Assembly: GCA_015499995.1 (NCBI GenBank)
Contig: JADNRV010000046.1
Location: 186,001-250,000 of the forward strand
Source: Flammula alnicola
Taxonomy: Eukaryota; Basidiomycota; Agaricomycetes; Agaricales; Strophariaceae
Direction of reading: 5' to 3'
Length of the DNA: 64,000 nt
Position numbers and translations under genes: made by a program. Shown here piece by piece: positions 50,123 to 62,898 of this stretch. The notes under the pieces are model-generated. The model worked only from the letters and a program-made list of their open reading frames with translations, made no database searches and was not told the origin of the DNA. How positions within the stretch are numbered: position 1 is the first letter of the stretch; the number at the start of each line of letters is the position of its first letter.

Positions 50123-51694
50123 ATGGCGACACCTTGGGGTACCCAAGAAAACTCCCTACCTGCGACTCCATCTGGAATGGGGCCTTTGAGTGATTTCTCT
50201 GATGCCAGTAATCCTAGAAAGAGAAATCGCGAGGCTTTGGATGACAGCTTTGACGATGGAATATTGGACTTGACTGATGACGGCCGTCCAAAAACCAGAA
50301 GAGTCAACCCCCAGCGACTCGCCATACGTCTAGGACCCGATCTAGTCGCCGAAATGGAAGCACTTATTGTTCCAGGTGCCAAAATGCCTAACTTCACCGT
50401 GAGGAAGGATTTTCAAGAGCGATACAATGTTGATCGCAGACACATCTACGACTACTTCCATTCTCGAGGTGCCCACTCATTTCTTATTCAAGAAGTCCAT
50501 TTTCATCTCTAAGAAAATTGCAGGTCTTCGAGTTGCCAAAGAAGATAAACATACAAACTTGATTAGAGGGCGCGCAATGAAGGCCCAAGCCCAACTACAA
50601 GCGATACCCAAAGTAGGCTGGCGTTATTAACCTACTAGCATATATCTAGTATATCTAACGTAATATGTAGCCCCCGCCCCTGCTCCCGTGAAACAGGAAA
50701 GTCCGACCTGCGATGCGCCCCTGCCTCGTCCTTTCTTGGTCGAATCTGCTCCGCCGAAGTCTCGTGGTAAGACAGCTAAACGACAGATCAAAGTCGAGGA
50801 CCGCAAACCTCGTTCAATCATGCGTCGCCCCACTCCTCAGTCATCTAGAGCTTTGAAGCTGCTACAAGACTTTGATTTTTCTGCTGCTCAGCCCCTCGCT
50901 GGAGATACCTCTGGACCCTGCATCACGACATCTTCCTCGGGGACCGACACAGATTGGGAATCAACATCGACTTGCCCTCAGTTTACTCTACCAAACGATT
51001 CCTCTGACGACAATATTGACGAAACTAGTGTCTTGTCTGATTTCTTGCATTCTCCTGATGACTTTGTCGCTGGATATTTCGATTCTCCCTCTGTTCACGC
51101 GCAGCAATCATTTTTGGATAGTGAAAGCGGTACGGCCTGCGACCCCGGCCTGGATTCGCTTATTTCCTTCGATGATCACCGCCTTCTGACTCAAGACGAA
51201 AGAACGGAACTTTACGATCTTATAAATAATAATATACCGCGGGCTCGCGGGCTAGAGGAGCATGCTGGAACCTACAACAACTATATGAATGAAAGGTCTT
51301 GGTCGTACTTTGACCGCCTACTTCCTGTGACTCGTCACGGCCGATCCTGGAAAGTTGGGGTACACGCCAACAACTCTTCGACTGCCACCTGTGATTCTCC
51401 GATGTCAGTGGATATCCCTGATCTCCGGAAATGGCTCTCGGACGACCTTGATCTTTACCAGCTTGCCATGAATGTTCCCGAGTATAACCCTATCCGGGAT
51501 AGCCTTGAGGAAAACTTTGCCCTAGCCGATATCTCAACCGGTACAAGCGGCGGGTCTGATCTTACTGGAGAGAACTTGGCGCCATTGCAGTCTCAGAATC
51601 GGATGCTTTCTGGGAATATGATGAAAGGGTCCGAGAAAGTCAGTAAACAGGTAAGCGATACTCGCAATCGTGAGCTAGCATGCCAACGATACTG
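50123..51694 (+). CDS. Homeodomain-like transcription factor
   Basis: Start MATPWGTQENSLPATPSG. The DNA-binding part spans the first intron: NFTVRKDFQERYNVDRRHIY DYFHSRG then LRVAKEDKH, which I read as helices 2 and 3 of a basidiomycete homeodomain-like fold, preceded by basic RRVNPQRLAIRL. Downstream is a basic Pro-rich linker (SAPPKSRGKTAKRQIK) and a long acidic, Ser-rich region (50900-51600) that looks like an activation domain. The second intron has two workable ends: acceptor TAG near 50669, or CAG after GTGAAA near 50697. The 3' end is uncertain. A good donor GTAAGC at 51651 may lead to a further small exon ending near 51758. The family call is moderate, resting on one helix pair. Confidence 0.65.
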
Positions 51695-52523
51695 AGGATC
51701 AAGGACATCAAGGGCTCCGGATATAATCTCGAGAATCTCAGGCCAAGCTTGGCTTAACCTCCTGGCTCTTTTCGTTTCACATCGCCTTCGTTTGGACCGA
51801 TATTCTCTAGCTTCATGCTATATTCGTAGTGCCGTTGTTTCCTTGTTCCATCAATCAGCCACCAAAGTTTCTGGATCTTTCTCGACCTGGATATCATTTC
51901 ATATATTTCGTTTTGCGCCACCCCATCCCCCATCATCCTCCCGTTTAGGATCGTCAGGCTTCAAAGCGACACCACCACTTTCATGTCTATTTCTCTTCGC
52001 ACCCTCCGCGCCGTGTTCAATGTTCCCCGGCCACCTTCTCCCAACCGAATGTCTTGACTTGTAATGTAGCCTCTATATTTTGATGTATTATCCCTTGGTT
52101 TTAAAAAACTAGTACGTAACAATGAGTGTGTGTGTTGTACAAATGTGTATGTGAATGATGGGAATTGGATGCTGTGGTCAAAAAAAAAAAAAAGGAAAAT
52201 CCGAAAGCTATTGGCAGATGTATTGTCCCATACAGCCGCAATGACACTGTGTCATCGTACCCGGATAACTTGGCGGCCCTAATGAGAAGATTGGGCCATA
52301 TGTGTGACTTGGTAAATAAAGACTTTGCGTGTTGAATTGATTACTTGAATCATGATGTCGCGCCATTGGAGGATACGACTTGGAAGAGCGCCCGTTGACT
52401 TCCCCCGAGACCCTGTCCCTCGGTTCCTTTGGTCGTGATGGATGGGGAAATCTTCACATTCGGACGCCAATTTCGAAAGCGAAACAATCGGTATTTGACG
52501 GAATGGACGTGGTTGGTGAATTT
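51695..52523. other. Convergent intergenic region
   Basis: Probably 3' UTRs of the homeodomain-like gene and of the minus-strand ORF. A run of 14 A lies at about 52180-52193. No supported gene. Confidence 0.4.
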
Positions 52524-53189
52524 TCAAGGCTCCTGACTTGGTGATGATGGATATGACGATGCAGGTGGAACCAATGTCAGTGCTGACGGTGCAACAGTGT
52601 CGGATAAAGGAGACAAAGAAAGTGCGGATGAGGGTGAGGCAAACGCTAGAGTCTGGGTACCGGAAATTGCGTGCGAACATGACGGAGAACGCGGGCGAGA
52701 TTGGTGTAAAGGGTCATAGTCGTCATAAGCGGGGAAAAATATAGAAGGTTGCTCTGCGTCCGCTTGCTGCTGCTGATACATCCAATTGAGATCAGTGTCA
52801 ATTGGGTCTACGGTGGGGTGGATTGTCCGGCCAGATCCAAGGGGCGGCGATTGCCAAAGGGGCAGATAGGGTGGAATAATATGGGGCTCATACTTCGGAT
52901 TGGTCGAGGGCCATGACGTTTGCCAGTGAAGAGGTGGCGTGCATATCATATTCGAGGAAGAAGCTGAAGGCGAAGACGGCAGGTCTTGGTCGTAATATAG
53001 GTCTGGGAGATCGCTGGGAGAAGCCTGAGAGGAGGAAGCTGCTGGGTTTCCTGTGAAGGCGGATGGACTAGATTCGCCCGTTATATAGTTGTAGGCATAA
53101 TTCATCGGAACATTGGCGGATGGGTTGTACAGTGCACTAGCATTGGAAGGGTGAAAGGGTGCTTTGGCACTGCCTCGGGAATTCGCCAT
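52524..53189 (-). CDS. Unknown low-complexity protein, 221 aa
   Basis: A single-exon ORF starting MANSRGSAKAPFHPSNAS and ending SSYPSSPSQEP. It is rich in Ser, Pro and Tyr, with repeated short motifs such as DLPDLYYDQDLPSSP and PAYDDYDPLHQSRP. No signal peptide, membrane helix or known domain. The composition resembles disordered tails of fungal transcription regulators, and its position beside a homeodomain-like gene would fit, but this is only inference. It is open for 666 nt on one strand, with an ATG well placed upstream of a 3-kb empty region. Confidence 0.5.
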   Translation of the reverse strand: MANSRGSAKAPFHPSNASALYNPSANVPMNYAYNYITGESSPSAFTGNPAASSSQASPSDLPDLYYDQDLPSSPSASSSNMICTPPLHWQTSWPSTNPKYEPHIIPPYLPLWQSPPLGSGRTIHPTVDPIDTDLNWMYQQQQADAEQPSIFFPAYDDYDPLHQSRPRSPSCSHAISGTQTLAFASPSSALSLSPLSDTVAPSALTLVPPASSYPSSPSQEP

Positions 53190-56100
53190 AACGTGTCTGG
53201 GATGGAATTGGTTAGTAGAGGGGAAAGGGAAGGAGCGGGAAGAGGCGATGGCGAACAGGCTTTTATCTACATCACGTATTGCTGAAATAGTGGAGCAGGC
53301 AGGATGTAGAATTATGGTTCCTTACATATGCCCAGCCACAAGGGGCATGTGTTATATTGGCAACCTAATTATATGGCGAGGACAAAGGGAGATCAGGTAC
53401 GCCACGCCGTTGATGGCCAGACTTGGCTGGAGGCCCATGCTGCGGCAATGACGACCGGGGCGCTAAGGTTAGCGAAGGAGCCTTTTTCCTTTCACATCGC
53501 AGTCAATCGCAGAAATGCAATCGCCTGACAACATCCTATATCCGGGAGCAGTTTAAAAATCATACGAACCACGGACACGCCACTCACTCGCGCTGCGCCC
53601 AAGGCTCATTCCGAGGCAGTTATAGCTCATGTCCCAGGATTGTCCCAGGAACTGTCTAACACGCTGTGTTGCTTGCTTTCGTCTTGCTCTGGCGGCCTTG
53701 TTACCCCGTTGTCTTGCTCGTGCACGTCCTTGATGCCTTTTGTGGTCTTGTCTGCTTGCAAGTGTGCAAATGCAAGCCTCGTGTCCGCATTGTTGCCCAG
53801 TTTCTTTCATGCTGTTCTCTTTTTGTCACATCACGAGTTCATCAATTTTACCGCCCAACATACCATTCAAAAATTGATTCTGGATCCACTTTATAGGCCA
53901 GCTCCCACGTCGTCCATATCTCGCACCTTTGCATGATGTCCATATGACAAAACGCTCTTCCTTTAATGATTGTTTCACAGTCCATCTCTCGGAATGAATC
54001 CCGCGTCTTCAAATGACAAGATCAAGTCTTCATCACGACTCTGCTGCCCTTTTGCTTTGACCGGCTCATGGTCACTCCGTGGCCAAGGAAACACTGGGTG
54101 GTCTACACTGGCTCGCCGCTTTTTTTTTCATCCCCGCGCATCTATCGATTATCGGCTCTTGAAAGGCAGAAGCTGTGGCATGTTACCCTATTAAAGTTGG
54201 TCAGATACGCAGCTGGCTGGCGCTTCTGTTGATGGCTATCACTTGATTGACCCTCTGAGACCCGTTTTTAGGCGTTGCTTTCCTGTTATATCATTCAGGA
54301 GGCTGTGAATGTTTGACTCGATTGTTGAACAGAGTGTAACCTGGTCTAGCTTCCGACTTCCCTGAGCGGCCTACTGTCACAACTCTGGAAAAATACTCCT
54401 TCACTTGAATCGATGGCGATGATTACCATCATGCTCCGGAGATAAGATGCTTTCTAACGTGGGGTAACAAAGCCATTTACAGAGGCGCGGCTCATCGCAA
54501 TAAGCCTTATCTGACCAATTGGCAAAGCATGACGGGCAGCGGAATTCCATCTGCATGAGTCATTTGTTGCTTTGTTCTAAAGCCTCGTTGCGTCCTAGAT
54601 TCTTGCGACTCCTCGCCTGGAAGTTCTCGGAGCTTCACGACTCCTTGTTCATCGCGACTCTTGCCGCACTAGGCCTCGATTATCCATTTTAGGTGCCATC
54701 AGACCGCGTTGTACATAAGGCCCTTGTCAATCAATATTTTAATGGCGTGGACCACCCTCATCCACGTTATGGTCTCAGTTTGCCCTCATCTGTAGCAAAC
54801 AATTGGCGACTTTCCGAACAAACGGTCCTTTGATCGGATGTGCCGATTCTACAGTGTTCTGGCAAACCCCTTTTGTCTTGTCATGAAAGAGAAATTAGCA
54901 GTGACCATTCTGTCAACCTCGTATGATCAAATTGTACGCTCGAAGACAAATATTACCTGACAAAGTGGTGAATTCATCTTCTCAAAAATTTAAAAGGTTA
55001 GACCTGTAAGCATGAATGGACCTACCGCTGAAAGCAACTGAAGTATACATGACTCTGATACAAGCTGCTTTTACATAAATAGTATACCCGACATACACTG
55101 GCATTTACCCCACTAGAGAAGGGCCGACTCCCGTCGGCAGAACCCTTGCTTGAGAAAAAATGTAAATGCAGTTGAAAATTTATTGAACAGTAACTATCAA
55201 CATCTGAGATATGGCCACTTGGATGTTCGGGTCTATGAGATCATCCTAGGACATGTCCCACTACATATGTACATTTTACCGAACTTGAATCCTCGTCAAA
55301 TACCTGAAAAGAAACTCTAACAATTCCTGTACAAGCTTATTCTTTTCATTGAGGTGAGAAGATGTTCCACGTTTGCGCCTTTGCCTCGTCCGGGTTGGTG
55401 GCCAATGCTATTAAGGCCTCGTCGTCATTGTCAGCAGAGTCCGTTATCAATCTGTCTTCGCGTCCCAAACATTTCCAAACGACTTGTCGGACTTGATGAC
55501 GAGCTGTTTAAGGAGGGACACGAATAAAAGATCGGGAACGTTGAATGAAAAGACAAAGGAATGGTATCATATATGAGTAATCAAACGAGGGACAGCGTCT
55601 TATAACACAGAAAACATTGGACAATGTGGGCACGCTGACTCGGAGGATAGAGTCTAACTGATAAGGCGAACGTGACCGATGATGCCATCTCGGCAACTGC
55701 CGGGATGCCAGGAACTGGCTTCATTTTGGGGGAGCGAGAACCCTTGCAAGCAAGGGGATTGCATAGGATGTACTAGTGCCTTAGGAACGCTAGCCAAGGA
55801 CAAGCAAGGATAACTGAAACGTCAAGCTGGAGTAAGTGGGGCGTTTATGAAGGTGTATTATCGGGGCCCAGTGTGGCGGCATAAGTCCATCCTTGCGTGG
55901 GGAATGGCGTGGGTCTTTGCATGAATATGAATACAGTATGTCCTGTCATGCTGAAATACCATGTTACACGGCCGAGCCTTCATCGTGGATAACATTCCGA
56001 ATTAATGGCTCATTTCGACCAAGTACATGCAAATGGCATGGAGTACGTACATTAGAAGACCCTCGTTTACATTCAAGGGTCTGGGAACCGATGTAGTAGA

Positions 56101-56271
56101 TTCCAAACTTCCAGCGCCAATGATAATGAAACACCGCGGGACAGCATTTGATGAGCTATTGATACAGGTTACATCCACATACATATGATGGTACACCAAA
56201 CGATCACGACATCGTGGACAAAATTCAAAACTCCTCGCATAATCATCCGTCCAAAATGCATGTGGCTCAGG
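53190..56271. other. 3.1-kb gene-poor region
   Basis: No domain-bearing ORF on either strand. Plus-strand frames at 53640-53936 and 53970-54194 are Cys/Ser/Leu-rich translations with no splice-consistent extension. No transposon ends, tRNA or long repeats were found. It could hold a long upstream regulatory region or leader for the 52.5-53.2 kb ORF, or a non-coding RNA. Confidence 0.45.
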
Positions 56272-58863
56272 TTAAAAATCTTCGTCATCAACGTCTTCGG
56301 AGTCAAACTGCCCGGGGACGCGGTACTGTCCCTGCCTTCGAGCTGACGCTTGCAAACGCGCTGACCTCCTTACGTTATTATTCTCGCTGGCCTCCTGGCG
56401 TTTCTTCCCCACCCAGTCCTCCAAGGCGCCGGGCATTTTCGACAAACCTTTGTATTCGTGCCTCGCAATAACGGTGCCTCCACGAGAGCTCTCCCATCCA
56501 GCGCTCATGATTACAGGTTCCTGTAAGTTTAAAAATGGGACATATTAGGATACATCTTACACATCCACGGCAAGCACCGAAGATAAGAACTGAACTGACC
56601 TTCGAATGCCAACTGACGTCACGCACGCAGATATTGAAGGTCGACCCGGAGGTAGATTCTGGCTCGGGACCAGAAGCAGGAAACGTTGCAGGGAGTGTTT
56701 TTGAGCGGTCGAGAACTTGAACGATTCGGCCGTCAAGGGACCATATCTATGTAATGAAATATGTGAGAGGCATGCCAAATGATACAAGCATTTCAAAATT
56801 TACGTGGACCCTCCCGTCGGCTGAACCAGAGTATATGTACTGCGCTCCAGTCGTCTCTGCCGGGCTGAAGTGACACCTAATAAGTGTACGGAGAACACTG
56901 TGTCCCCGGTACGTCATAACACTGCAATCTTTTGGATGCGCCTTGTATTTAGGCTTGGGATAATGGGGATACCTGCGAGATGAGGTAGAATGAAAGTCAG
57001 TGGCCGTTCGATGGTGTCACAGGGTACGCTAAGCAGCTCACGAACCTGTAGTCGAAGTTTGAAATACCATAGTCACGATTTTCACGTCGCACTTCTTCAA
57101 ATTCAGCGCTAGAACGCATCTTGCGCAGGTCCCAAAGCCGGACAGCCTGGTCCTTGCCGTTGGAAATGATATAACGTCCATCTCCTTTGGCTGAAACGTA
57201 GGTGATACCCTCGGTATGCCCGACAAGCACACCCGACGGTTTACGAGACGCACCCAGTGACCGACGATCCCTGTTATACCCTCAGCTGATGGACGTTATG
57301 TAGACAACGACAAAATCTTACCAGACTTTCAGGAATGTATCGTCAGATGCGCTTACTAACACGTTTCCAGAGGTGGCGTCCGCCCAGCAGCAACTGTTGA
57401 CATCATCAGCATGTGCCGAAATCTTCACTGTCCTCTTGTTGGCCAAGAGATCGTAGACTGTACGCCTTCAGTATGGGGACGGCGTCAAGGAATATATCAC
57501 TCACCAAAAATCTTTCCGCTTCCTCCTGCAACAACCTCATTGCCATCGGCAGAAAAGCGACAACTCCAAATCCCAAAGCTTTCTCCATAGCCGAAGAAAG
57601 AGGACGATCTACTAACAGGATCCGCAAATGGTATAGGAATTTGTGCAGTATTGCCGTCTGGTGCAGTGCTGGTCATGTAAACCGTTGGTGCCTGAGATGA
57701 AGCAAGATGCAGTTACGCTATTTCGAGATAAAAAAGACCCGCTTACAATGGAGGAATAGATTAACCTGGGGAACGCACTTCAGTGGGTAACGACATGATA
57801 GTTGTTTTGCAAAACATACCGCTCATTATCAGGGGAGAGGTTAGCATCTGTAATTGTCCATCTGCCCGGATGACCTTGTATAACCTTTCTTACAGGCATC
57901 CGTGTTGTGAGACTCGTGTCGTATCGAGAACGTCGATTGCCAAAAGGAAGGCTTGGACCATGCATGTGCTCTGGTGTCGGAGGCGCCCTCATATCAAAGA
58001 CGTGCAGTTTGAAATCTGATAGCGCGCATTAGAAAGCCGTGGTGGCAAAGATGAAAGACGGAAACTAACCTTGGGAGCAAGTATAATAAAATGAGGAATC
58101 TAAGATGACCAATTGGCGCATGCAACGGGACTAAACCACAGAGATTCATACCATCCGAGAATTGAGCAGTGTACATATTAGCATCATAAGTTGCGACAGT
58201 CGTTCCGTTGGTGTTAGGGACCAGATTCTGGGGAAAGTTATTAATAGATTTGATGAGTAATTAGCAACATTATCATGGAAGGGAAAACGAACACTGAGAG
58301 TGTCCTCTCTATTTGGCACAGGAACAGGGCGAGAGAACTGGTTCAATACACCTCTTGAGATGTTAAGATTGTTTCCCCGAGTGCGGTGCTTCACTCCAAC
58401 ACGTCCAAAATCACCACTGGCCAGTAAGTTCAAGCCTGCTGCTGAGGTTCTGTTGCAGGAGGAAACCATTGAGAGCCATGGACGGCATGCGAATAGTCGT
58501 CGTCATCTTCGTCTATGTAATTACCGTCATCCTCTTCGTCATCGTCTTGCTGAATAATGACGCGATTCCCCACTCTTGCGGGTGTCCCAACACTCATCAG
58601 TCGCGCAAGGTCTTGCAGAGTTATTCCTGAAAGACGCATAGCGCTGCCCCCACCCTGGCCGGTCGATCCTTGTAGCCCTCCGGCAGATTGGGCTGAGAAC
58701 AAACCTGCAGATTGGTGAGCCGGCTACCCACAAGATAGCAATTAACGCAGCGCTCACTGCTTAATATATCTTGGAGGCTGGTGCCTTCTCTTGGGGTGAT
58801 TCTGATAGTGTTATCCTCTAGGTCATCTGGCTCTGGGCTGCGAGGGCTGCTTCCGTCTGCCAT
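56272..58863 (-). CDS. WD40 protein, DCAF11/LEC14B-like CUL4 substrate receptor
   Basis: Start MADGSSPRSPEPDDLEDN. The first exons are acidic and disordered, including the stretch QQDDDEEDDGNYIDEDDDDY. WD40 repeats begin with ATYDANMYTAQFSD and continue through SDFKLHVFDMRAPP and WTITDANLSPDNERYV. Later come ISAHADDVNSCCWAD, VSASDDTFLKVWDRRSLG, LVGHTEGITYVSAKGDGRY, SNGKDQAVRLWDLRKMR and YSGSADGRVHIWSLDG. Two blades carry WDxR (WDRR and WDLR), the DDB1-binding motif of DCAF proteins. The tail is charged and ends QFDSEDVDDEDF. It probably links targets to a CUL4-DDB1 ubiquitin ligase in the nucleus. Head-to-head with the TBL1-like gene. Many short introns; the outer bounds are sure. Confidence 0.87.
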
Positions 58864-59103
58864 GTCGATGCCGGAACGAGGTGGGATGAGGGAGAAGAGT
58901 TTGGGATAAGACCTCGGTCATACATCTTCAAGTTGTCCGCTGATGTCGAATCAAGTCGTGGGATGGCTGATCACGGCACATTAAGCCCTTTGCCAAGCCA
59001 GGACAAACAACCACCCTTACTGTCGTGACAGCGGTAACAAGTCACCTTCCTTCAAGCTCTTAGACGCTGCCATACAAAGAGTGCGCACGCTCGTCCTTGA
59101 ATC
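58864..59103. promoter_or_regulatory. Shared divergent promoter of two WD40 genes
   Basis: 240 bp between the start codons of the DCAF11-like and TBL1-like genes in head-to-head orientation. No TATA box is evident. Confidence 0.4.
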
Positions 59104-61563
59104 ATGATTGCTGCGCCAATAATTATAACGGCAGATGAAATAAACTGCCTTATATACTCGTACTTTCAAGACGCTGGTCTGTATTAAACCTTTTTTGAGC
59201 TAGAACAATTTGCTCATCCATTACATAGGTTTCAACCATTCCGCGTTCGCCCTTCGCAATGAAGGCCGCTTGCAAAATTCACCATATTTCCAGAAACATA
59301 TTCCGCGCGGGGAATTGGTAGACTTGCTTAGCAAAGCGCTACTCTATCTAGAAGTTGAATCCCACTGGCGGGCCGATTCACTGACCACCAACTGCAAGGC
59401 CGGCTTCTCCCTGCTTGAGCCCCACGTATGCTCGTTGGAAGAACCAGCAGAAAAGTTGCCCCCTGCTTCGGATGCACAGATGGAAATTGGCGATCTTGGT
59501 TCGATATCGATGTCGGGCGTACCGTCGTCAATATCTACGATAACTGCGACACAGATGTACGCCACATCACAGGGCAAGGTTCCTCTACCTACCAGAAACG
59601 GCCCTCAATCAACTACGGGAAAGACGCGTGAATCTGCTATATCAAAAGATAGTACGCCACTGCACGAACAAGTACTTAAAGCGCAAAACCAATCTCTCGT
59701 TCCTGGGCTCGATGTTAATGTGAAACGGAAAACATCTCCAGTTCCGATAGACGGCCACGTAGAGAAACGTGCAAGGCACATGTCGACAGACATGGACGTT
59801 GATGCGGTCTCTGAAAGTAAGTGTGTGCAATTACTTATAAGTATTATATTTACTATGCCGATATAGCTATGAGATCAAAATCACCTCCCTGGGATCAATC
59901 CGAAGTTGCAAAGATTCCAAATATTGAAAATCGTCCCCAGGCCCTGGTGATCAGACAACGGACCCCAGAGTCGTATTGCTTCTCTCAGGACATAAAACAG
60001 AGGTATCCACATGCCTGACATTAAAGGGGACCGCTTTAATAATCCTCTGCTAGGTATTCGTTTGCTCCTTCAACCCAAAGATGCACAATCTATTGGCTTC
60101 CGGGTGAGTTGTACTATTATATGGCTTTAGTCACAGGGATTCATGCGAAAATGTTTAGCTCCAAAGATGGTGTCGTCAATGTGTGGGATCTCCCAGATAC
60201 CCCTCCACTGAACTCGCCTGAGTTCGCAGAAGCTCCAGGAGAACCCGTCGCTCTGGAGAATGTATCAAAAGTCACGCAAGGCGACCTGACTTCGTTAGAC
60301 TGGAATCCAGAAGGAACTTTGCTGGCAATTGGATCATACGATTCCATTCTGCGTGTTTGCACGAACAAAGGAGCGATATACTTCTCACATCCACAGCATC
60401 AGGTAAGGATGTGCGACATTCGGGATTCGTACATAATATCTGATTGTCCAAATCTTTTATTGAGAAGGGCCCCATCTTTGCCGCAAGATTCTCAAAGAAT
60501 GGAGCGTGGCTGGTAACAGCAAGTCTGGATGGTACGACATGTTTATGGGATGTGAAGGAAAAACGTTTGCATAAACAATATCGATGTCATAAAGGTGGCT
60601 GTCTGTCATGGTCCTTTCGGGGAATACAAGATCATTTCTAAAATTAATTCCTTCAGATTGCTGTCTGGATGTCGAATGGCTCAACGATGACACCTTCGCT
60701 AGCGCTGGTGCAGACATGCGCATTTTCATTATGCGCGTGGACGAAGACGAATCAATTAAGACACTAAAGTGAGCATCTGTGCCCATTATTCTAGGGTAAT
60801 TTGAGTGACCTCTTTCTCAGTGGCCATAAAGATGAAATTAACCAGATTCGAGTCAATCCGTCTGGCACTCGGTTGGCGTCCTGTTCAGATGACGGTACCG
60901 CCTACATATGGAAGGTGGACAATATCAGCCGGGCCTCGGAAACCATTCCCGGCTTATCAGCATCGGAACACGGAGTTGTACTGAAAGGGCACAATCATTC
61001 TGTCAGCACCGTTGGATGGTGTATTGATCATCCGGCAGGAACAAACGAGCTGATAGCAACGTAAGAATCTCGTAGTCTGAACCTTGAGGTCAATTGACTT
61101 AAGCATCGTACATAACCAGATCATCGTTTGACGGCACCGCGCGATTATGGGACTCTGTGACAGGAGAATGCCTAAACGTTTTTAGAGATCACAAAGGGCC
61201 GCTTTACTCACTGACGTTTAGTCCGGATGGTAAATTTATCGCTACCGGTAGCGGTGATGGCTGGTTACATATCTACCACACAAGGGTACGCCACACCATC
61301 ATTTTATATCTGCTATCCTTTGCCTAATTTTGGAATTATAGTCATATGAAAGGGTGTGGTCATGGTTTGCTGGGTCAGGTAATAAACCAGGAGTGTTTGA
61401 AATTGATTGGCAACAAGACGAAAGCGTGAATCGCATCGCAATGGCACTAGAATGCCGGCAGGTCGCGGTGCTAGACGTTAACAAGCTGGACTTCTTGCGT
61501 CCAGCGCTACAAAACGGGGTTGGGGTTAGGCCGACAGCTCGGATAGAGGGTGCCCGTGTATGA
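59104..61563 (+). CDS. TBL1/SIF2-like LisH-WD40 co-repressor subunit
   Basis: A homologue of yeast Sif2 and animal TBL1, scaffolds of Set3/NCoR histone deacetylase complexes. The first exon 59104..59176 (MIAAPIIITADEINCLIYSY) splices to 59229..59816, reading GFNHSAFALRNEGRL; together this is the N-terminal LisH motif, used for oligomerisation. The start is set by this join. A disordered basic region follows, with KRKTSPVP and EKRARH. WD40 blades are VCSFNPKMHNLLASGSKDGV, LTSLDWNPEGTLLAIGSYD, FAARFSKNGAWLVTASLDGT, CCLDVEWLNDDTFASAGAD, GHKDEINQIRVNPSGTRLAS, LKGHNHSVSTVGW, SSFDGTARLWDS and YSLTFSPDGKFIATGSGDG. The last exon 61342..61563 ends RPTARIEGARV. Nuclear role inferred. Confidence 0.88.
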
Positions 61564-61675
61564 CTGTAATGCGACCTGGGAGGGTCGAGCGACTCGAGTA
61601 GGATTAAGATATTATTCATCTGCCTAATTGTAAGGATTATCTGTAGCAGGTGTTTTCGGGAGAGCCATCGGATAA

Positions 61676-62453
61676 ATGCTGAGCACCGCCACCGTCGATT
61701 CCCACGTGATACGAAAACTTTCCTATTCAAACTTGTCTTTGAGTCTGTTGTCCTCTCTGCTAAGCTCGCTCGCTCGCTGTCTCGACTCTGGCTCGCTCTC
61801 GCCACCGCGTCTAGGAATATCTACTGTTATTTTGCCATCTCCTACGGGTGACACTTCCCAATTCAGAATGTTGATGCTGTCGATGTTACACAGTCTCCTC
61901 TCCCAAGTCCTGTCTCCGCCTCATCTGCACACTGCCGTACTTCTCACAACAGCAGGCGAGTTGATGTCGTTCGCTAGCGAGCCTACGCGACCGAAGGACG
62001 AAGTTCGTATTATTGCCGGGCTATGTACGGAAGTGTGGCAAGAGACAAGGGAGCAAGGCTATGGAATGGTCGACAGCGAGGTGAGAGCCTGCAGGGTGGC
62101 CTCGACTGCATATCTAACCATTCTCGGGGCGTTAGCTCGGCAGGATCATTGTGCTTCCAGTGGATGAGTTCGCAGCAGGTCCAGAGCAAGTATTCTCAGA
62201 TGAGCATCAACCCCTCATGCTTCTCGCATTGAATGCAACGGACGCAATAGAGTGGGAAGAGCTGCAAAGCAAGGTTCGCTTTCTGTGTGCTATCATTATC
62301 ATTACCAAAAGCCAACGACTTTGCTCGTAATAGGGGAAGGCACTGGCAACCCATTTGGCAAAACCCTTGGGTAAATTCCGGGAACATATTACTGTGACTA
62401 AGACATCGCCGTCTTCAACCGCAGCCGCCTCACCTGCGCCCGCACATTCATGA
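61676..62453 (+). CDS. Possible Roadblock/LC7-fold protein, 220 aa
   Basis: Three exons (61676..62080, 62136..62273, 62334..62453) sum to 663 nt, exactly in frame. The N-terminal 60 residues are Leu/Ser-rich (LSYSNLSLSLLSSLLSSLAR). Next comes a pattern of helix MLMLSMLHSLLSQVL, then strand HTAVLLTTAGELMSFAS, then helix DEVRIIAGLCTEVWQ, then strand GRIIVLPVDEF. That order (helix, VLLTT-GELLS strand, helix) is what I expect of Roadblock/LC7 proteins such as Ragulator LAMTOR/Ego subunits. The C-terminal 40 residues are Ser/Thr/Ala-rich. The gene structure is good; the family is a guess from pattern, with no diagnostic motif. Confidence 0.6.
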
Positions 62454-62898
62454 GTCAGGAGTTCACTCCTTCATCCGACGTCAGCCTCGAACATGTTTAT
62501 CTTGTGTTCTTGAGATACCTCGGACAGCATTTTACTTATTCACATTCGACTTGGACTCGACTTATCATTATTACATTTTTTTTGGCCACTAGTAATACCG
62601 ACATCATAGTTCGCTTTCTTCTCGCATCCCTTCTACTCATATTTAATTCGTAGACTCTAGACGCACAAAACGCACTTGTACCATGCCAGCATATATGTAT
62701 ATTAGGACAAGCACAAATGGATTTATTTACCGAGGCATGCATCATAAATGAACGAATAGCCCGCGGGAAATTTTGTGCGCAACCTTTTCGTCACTGCTCT
62801 CAGGGCCTCGATCAACCTCGCGCCTCCCGCCCTCCTCATTTCCATTTCCTCCCCTCTTCCTCCTCGAGCGCCGAGGCAACGCTCTCTTTATTCGCGTG
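62454..62898. other. Intergenic, no supported feature
   Basis: 445 bp between the Roadblock-like gene and the prenyl synthase gene. The last 100 bp are pyrimidine-rich, as often seen before fungal starts. Confidence 0.4.
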
